Source: Piscinibacterium candidicorallinum (GTDB taxonomy: Bacteria; Pseudomonadota; Gammaproteobacteria; Burkholderiales; Burkholderiaceae_C). From it: a stretch of 64,000 nt of DNA. The notes under the pieces are model-generated. The model searched no databases and was not told where the DNA came from. It saw nothing but the letters and a program-made list of their open reading frames with translations. This document shows, one piece after another, positions 61,930 through 64,000 of the stretch (position 1 is the stretch's first letter; every line of letters starts with the position of its first letter). The stretch spans positions 248,001 through 312,000 of the forward strand of contig NZ_CP180191.1 of the NCBI RefSeq assembly GCF_047549485.1, in the 5' to 3' direction. Made by a program: the position numbers and the translations under genes.

Positions 61930-62033
61930 TTGACCGAAATCGATGGATATTTTCGGTGTCAACGTGCCGAGATCCGCATGCCAGTTGCGGAAAACGGCCT
62001 AATGATCGCGAACTAAAATCAGTCCGAATTTGA
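61930..62033 (+). repeat. GCGGAA-core intergenic element, copy 7
   Basis: This copy lies between the metH terminator and the phhA stop, at a convergent junction. It begins with ACCGAAA-TCGATGGATAT-TTTCGGT, a hairpin, then has TCCGC-ATGCCAGTT-GCGGA (61973-61991, GCGGAAA at 61987). It ends AGTCCGAATTTGATC, whose complement recalls the start of copy 1. Confidence 0.65.
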
Positions 62034-62034
62034 T

Positions 62035-62907
62035 CTATTTTGTGGCGGCCTTGAACAGCCGATCACTCGCCAGCACCTGATTGGCCGCATAGGTCGGCAT
62101 GCCGCGCAGCTGGGTGTAGTAGGGCGTGAAGTCCGGCGCCGTGGCATCGAAGAGCTGCTTGTAGCTGTCGATGACGTAGTAGGTGTCCTGGAAGTCATCA
62201 ATGCGGTACTTGCTTGCCATCACGCGCAGCAGGTCGAAGCCCACGCGGTTGGGCTTGGGCGAGAACAGGCTGTGCTGCGGCTCGCTGCCTGAGGACAGGA
62301 TGCCCGCGCCGTAGATGCGCAGCCCGCTCGGTGTGTTGATCAGCCCGAATTCCACCGTGTACCAATACAGGCGTGCGAGGTACTCCAGCCCGCCCAGGGC
62401 CTGCGCCTTCAGGCCGCCTTCGCCATAGGCCTGCATGTAGTCGGCAAACACCGGGTTGTAGAGCAGGGGCACGTGGCCGAAGAAGTCGTGGAACACATCG
62501 GGTTCCACGATGTAGTTGAACTCGTGCTCCTCGCGCAGCCAGGTCGTGACCGGAAAGCGCCGCTGCGCCAGCAGCGAGAAGAACGCCGTCTCCGGGATGA
62601 TGCCGGGCACCGCGGCGATCTCCCAGCCGGTGGCGCGGCGCAAAGAGACATTCACCTGCTCGAAGCGCGGAATCGCCTCGGCCGAGTCCATGTGCGTCAG
62701 ACCATCCATGAACTCGTCGCAGGCCAGGCCCGGCAGCTTGGCGATTCGGTCTGCATACAGGCGCCGGTAGCGCTCGTGCATTTCAGGCGTGTAGGCCGCC
62801 CAGTCCTGCTCGCAGGTGAAGTCTGCCCGGGCGCTGGCGTAGTCGCCGCGCGGCGGGTTGTCGGTGGCACCAAAGCTGTAGGCGGCGGGCAGGTCGTCGA
62901 TCTTCAT
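62035..62907 (-). CDS. phhA: Phenylalanine 4-monooxygenase
   Basis: The 290-residue enzyme turns L-phenylalanine into tyrosine using tetrahydropterin and O2. Iron ligands are visible as two histidines in EPDVFHDFFGHVPLL and a glutamate in YWYTVEFGL; TSGLR-like and SSGSEPQHSLFSPKPNRVGF (pterin and substrate region) also match. The length agrees with bacterial single-domain PAH (about 260-300). The ATG at 62907 has GAGGAGA upstream; the frame runs further to 62991. It is 64 bases downstream of hppD on the same strand, so the two probably form a catabolic operon: phenylalanine to tyrosine, then (after transamination) to homogentisate. Confidence 0.96.
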   Translation of the reverse strand: MKIDDLPAAYSFGATDNPPRGDYASARADFTCEQDWAAYTPEMHERYRRLYADRIAKLPGLACDEFMDGLTHMDSAEAIPRFEQVNVSLRRATGWEIAAVPGIIPETAFFSLLAQRRFPVTTWLREEHEFNYIVEPDVFHDFFGHVPLLYNPVFADYMQAYGEGGLKAQALGGLEYLARLYWYTVEFGLINTPSGLRIYGAGILSSGSEPQHSLFSPKPNRVGFDLLRVMASKYRIDDFQDTYYVIDSYKQLFDATAPDFTPYYTQLRGMPTYAANQVLASDRLFKAATK

Positions 62908-62971
62908 GGCGGGTCTCCTCGCGGCCGCTGCGCTTGTGGCGCGGCGACCAGCTCTCGCGATGTATGACGGC

Positions 62972-64000
<1,029 letters not shown>

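Overview
The window looks like chromosomal DNA of a GC-rich betaproteobacterium, most likely Burkholderiales. Pointers are a stand-alone N-terminal half of MetH, paired DUF1631 genes, a Bordetella-type copper operon headed by a DUF2946 gene, a RegB/RegA-like redox pair, PhhA with HppD, and a base composition near two-thirds G+C. I cannot name a genus from the sequence alone. I see no tRNA, rRNA, CRISPR array, insertion sequence or prophage.

Layout. 1-1.6 kb: a lower-GC toxin-antitoxin-like pair (DUF4411 PIN-like protein and XRE/ImmA protein). 1.7-7.6 kb: fumC, a Tat-exported PhoX-like protein and a hybrid histidine kinase. 7.6-9.4 kb: a TetR regulator, a 37-residue hydrophobic peptide and an alpha/beta hydrolase, with two matching operator-like palindromes. 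9.5-14.7 kb: a K+/H+ antiporter, an MgtC/DUF4010 membrane protein and an exported S9 peptidase. 14.9-18.8 kb: an OmpR-type two-component system divergent from a PepSY protein, a b-type cytochrome and a CDF metal exporter. 18.9-22.2 kb: the copper operon cruR / TonB receptor / YcnI. 22.4-25.1 kb: membrane proteins and an RhlE-type helicase. 25.6-29.3 kb: ECF sigma factor, Ser/Thr kinase and a small protein. 29.7-34 kb: small envelope proteins, exonuclease III and a PAS hybrid kinase. 34.2-37.4 kb: pyrE and the RegBA-like pair. 37.5-45.7 kb: tandem DUF1631 genes, a FecR-domain protein, a possible leaderless attenuator and a DUF5916 protein. 45.7-55 kb: LysE, purT, SnoaL/GNAT, acyltransferase, pckG with a large leader hairpin, a dehydrogenase, a LuxR regulator and a cold-shock protein with a GDRPPR tail. 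55.3-64 kb: exported oligopeptidase B, OmpA-like lipoprotein, BenE, metH N-terminal half, phhA and hppD.

The most unusual feature is a family of about 100-bp AT-rich elements in the gaps between genes, at about 3.3, 11.3, 18.8, 25.5, 30.8, 47.8 and 62.0 kb. They share an internal TCCGC...GCGGAA hairpin or its GCGGAA half, plus TTCGG/CCGAA words near the ends. Five of the seven lie between convergent genes, and all seven carry GCGGA(A) on the same strand. One is translated as the C-terminus of a YgjV-like protein. I do not recognise this family. A second, unrelated 36-bp repeat occurs twice with 32 matching positions, once in the copper operon and once upstream of metH.

Pathway links: phhA and hppD catalyse consecutive parts of phenylalanine/tyrosine catabolism; fumC and pckG serve the TCA cycle and gluconeogenesis; pyrE and purT serve nucleotide synthesis.
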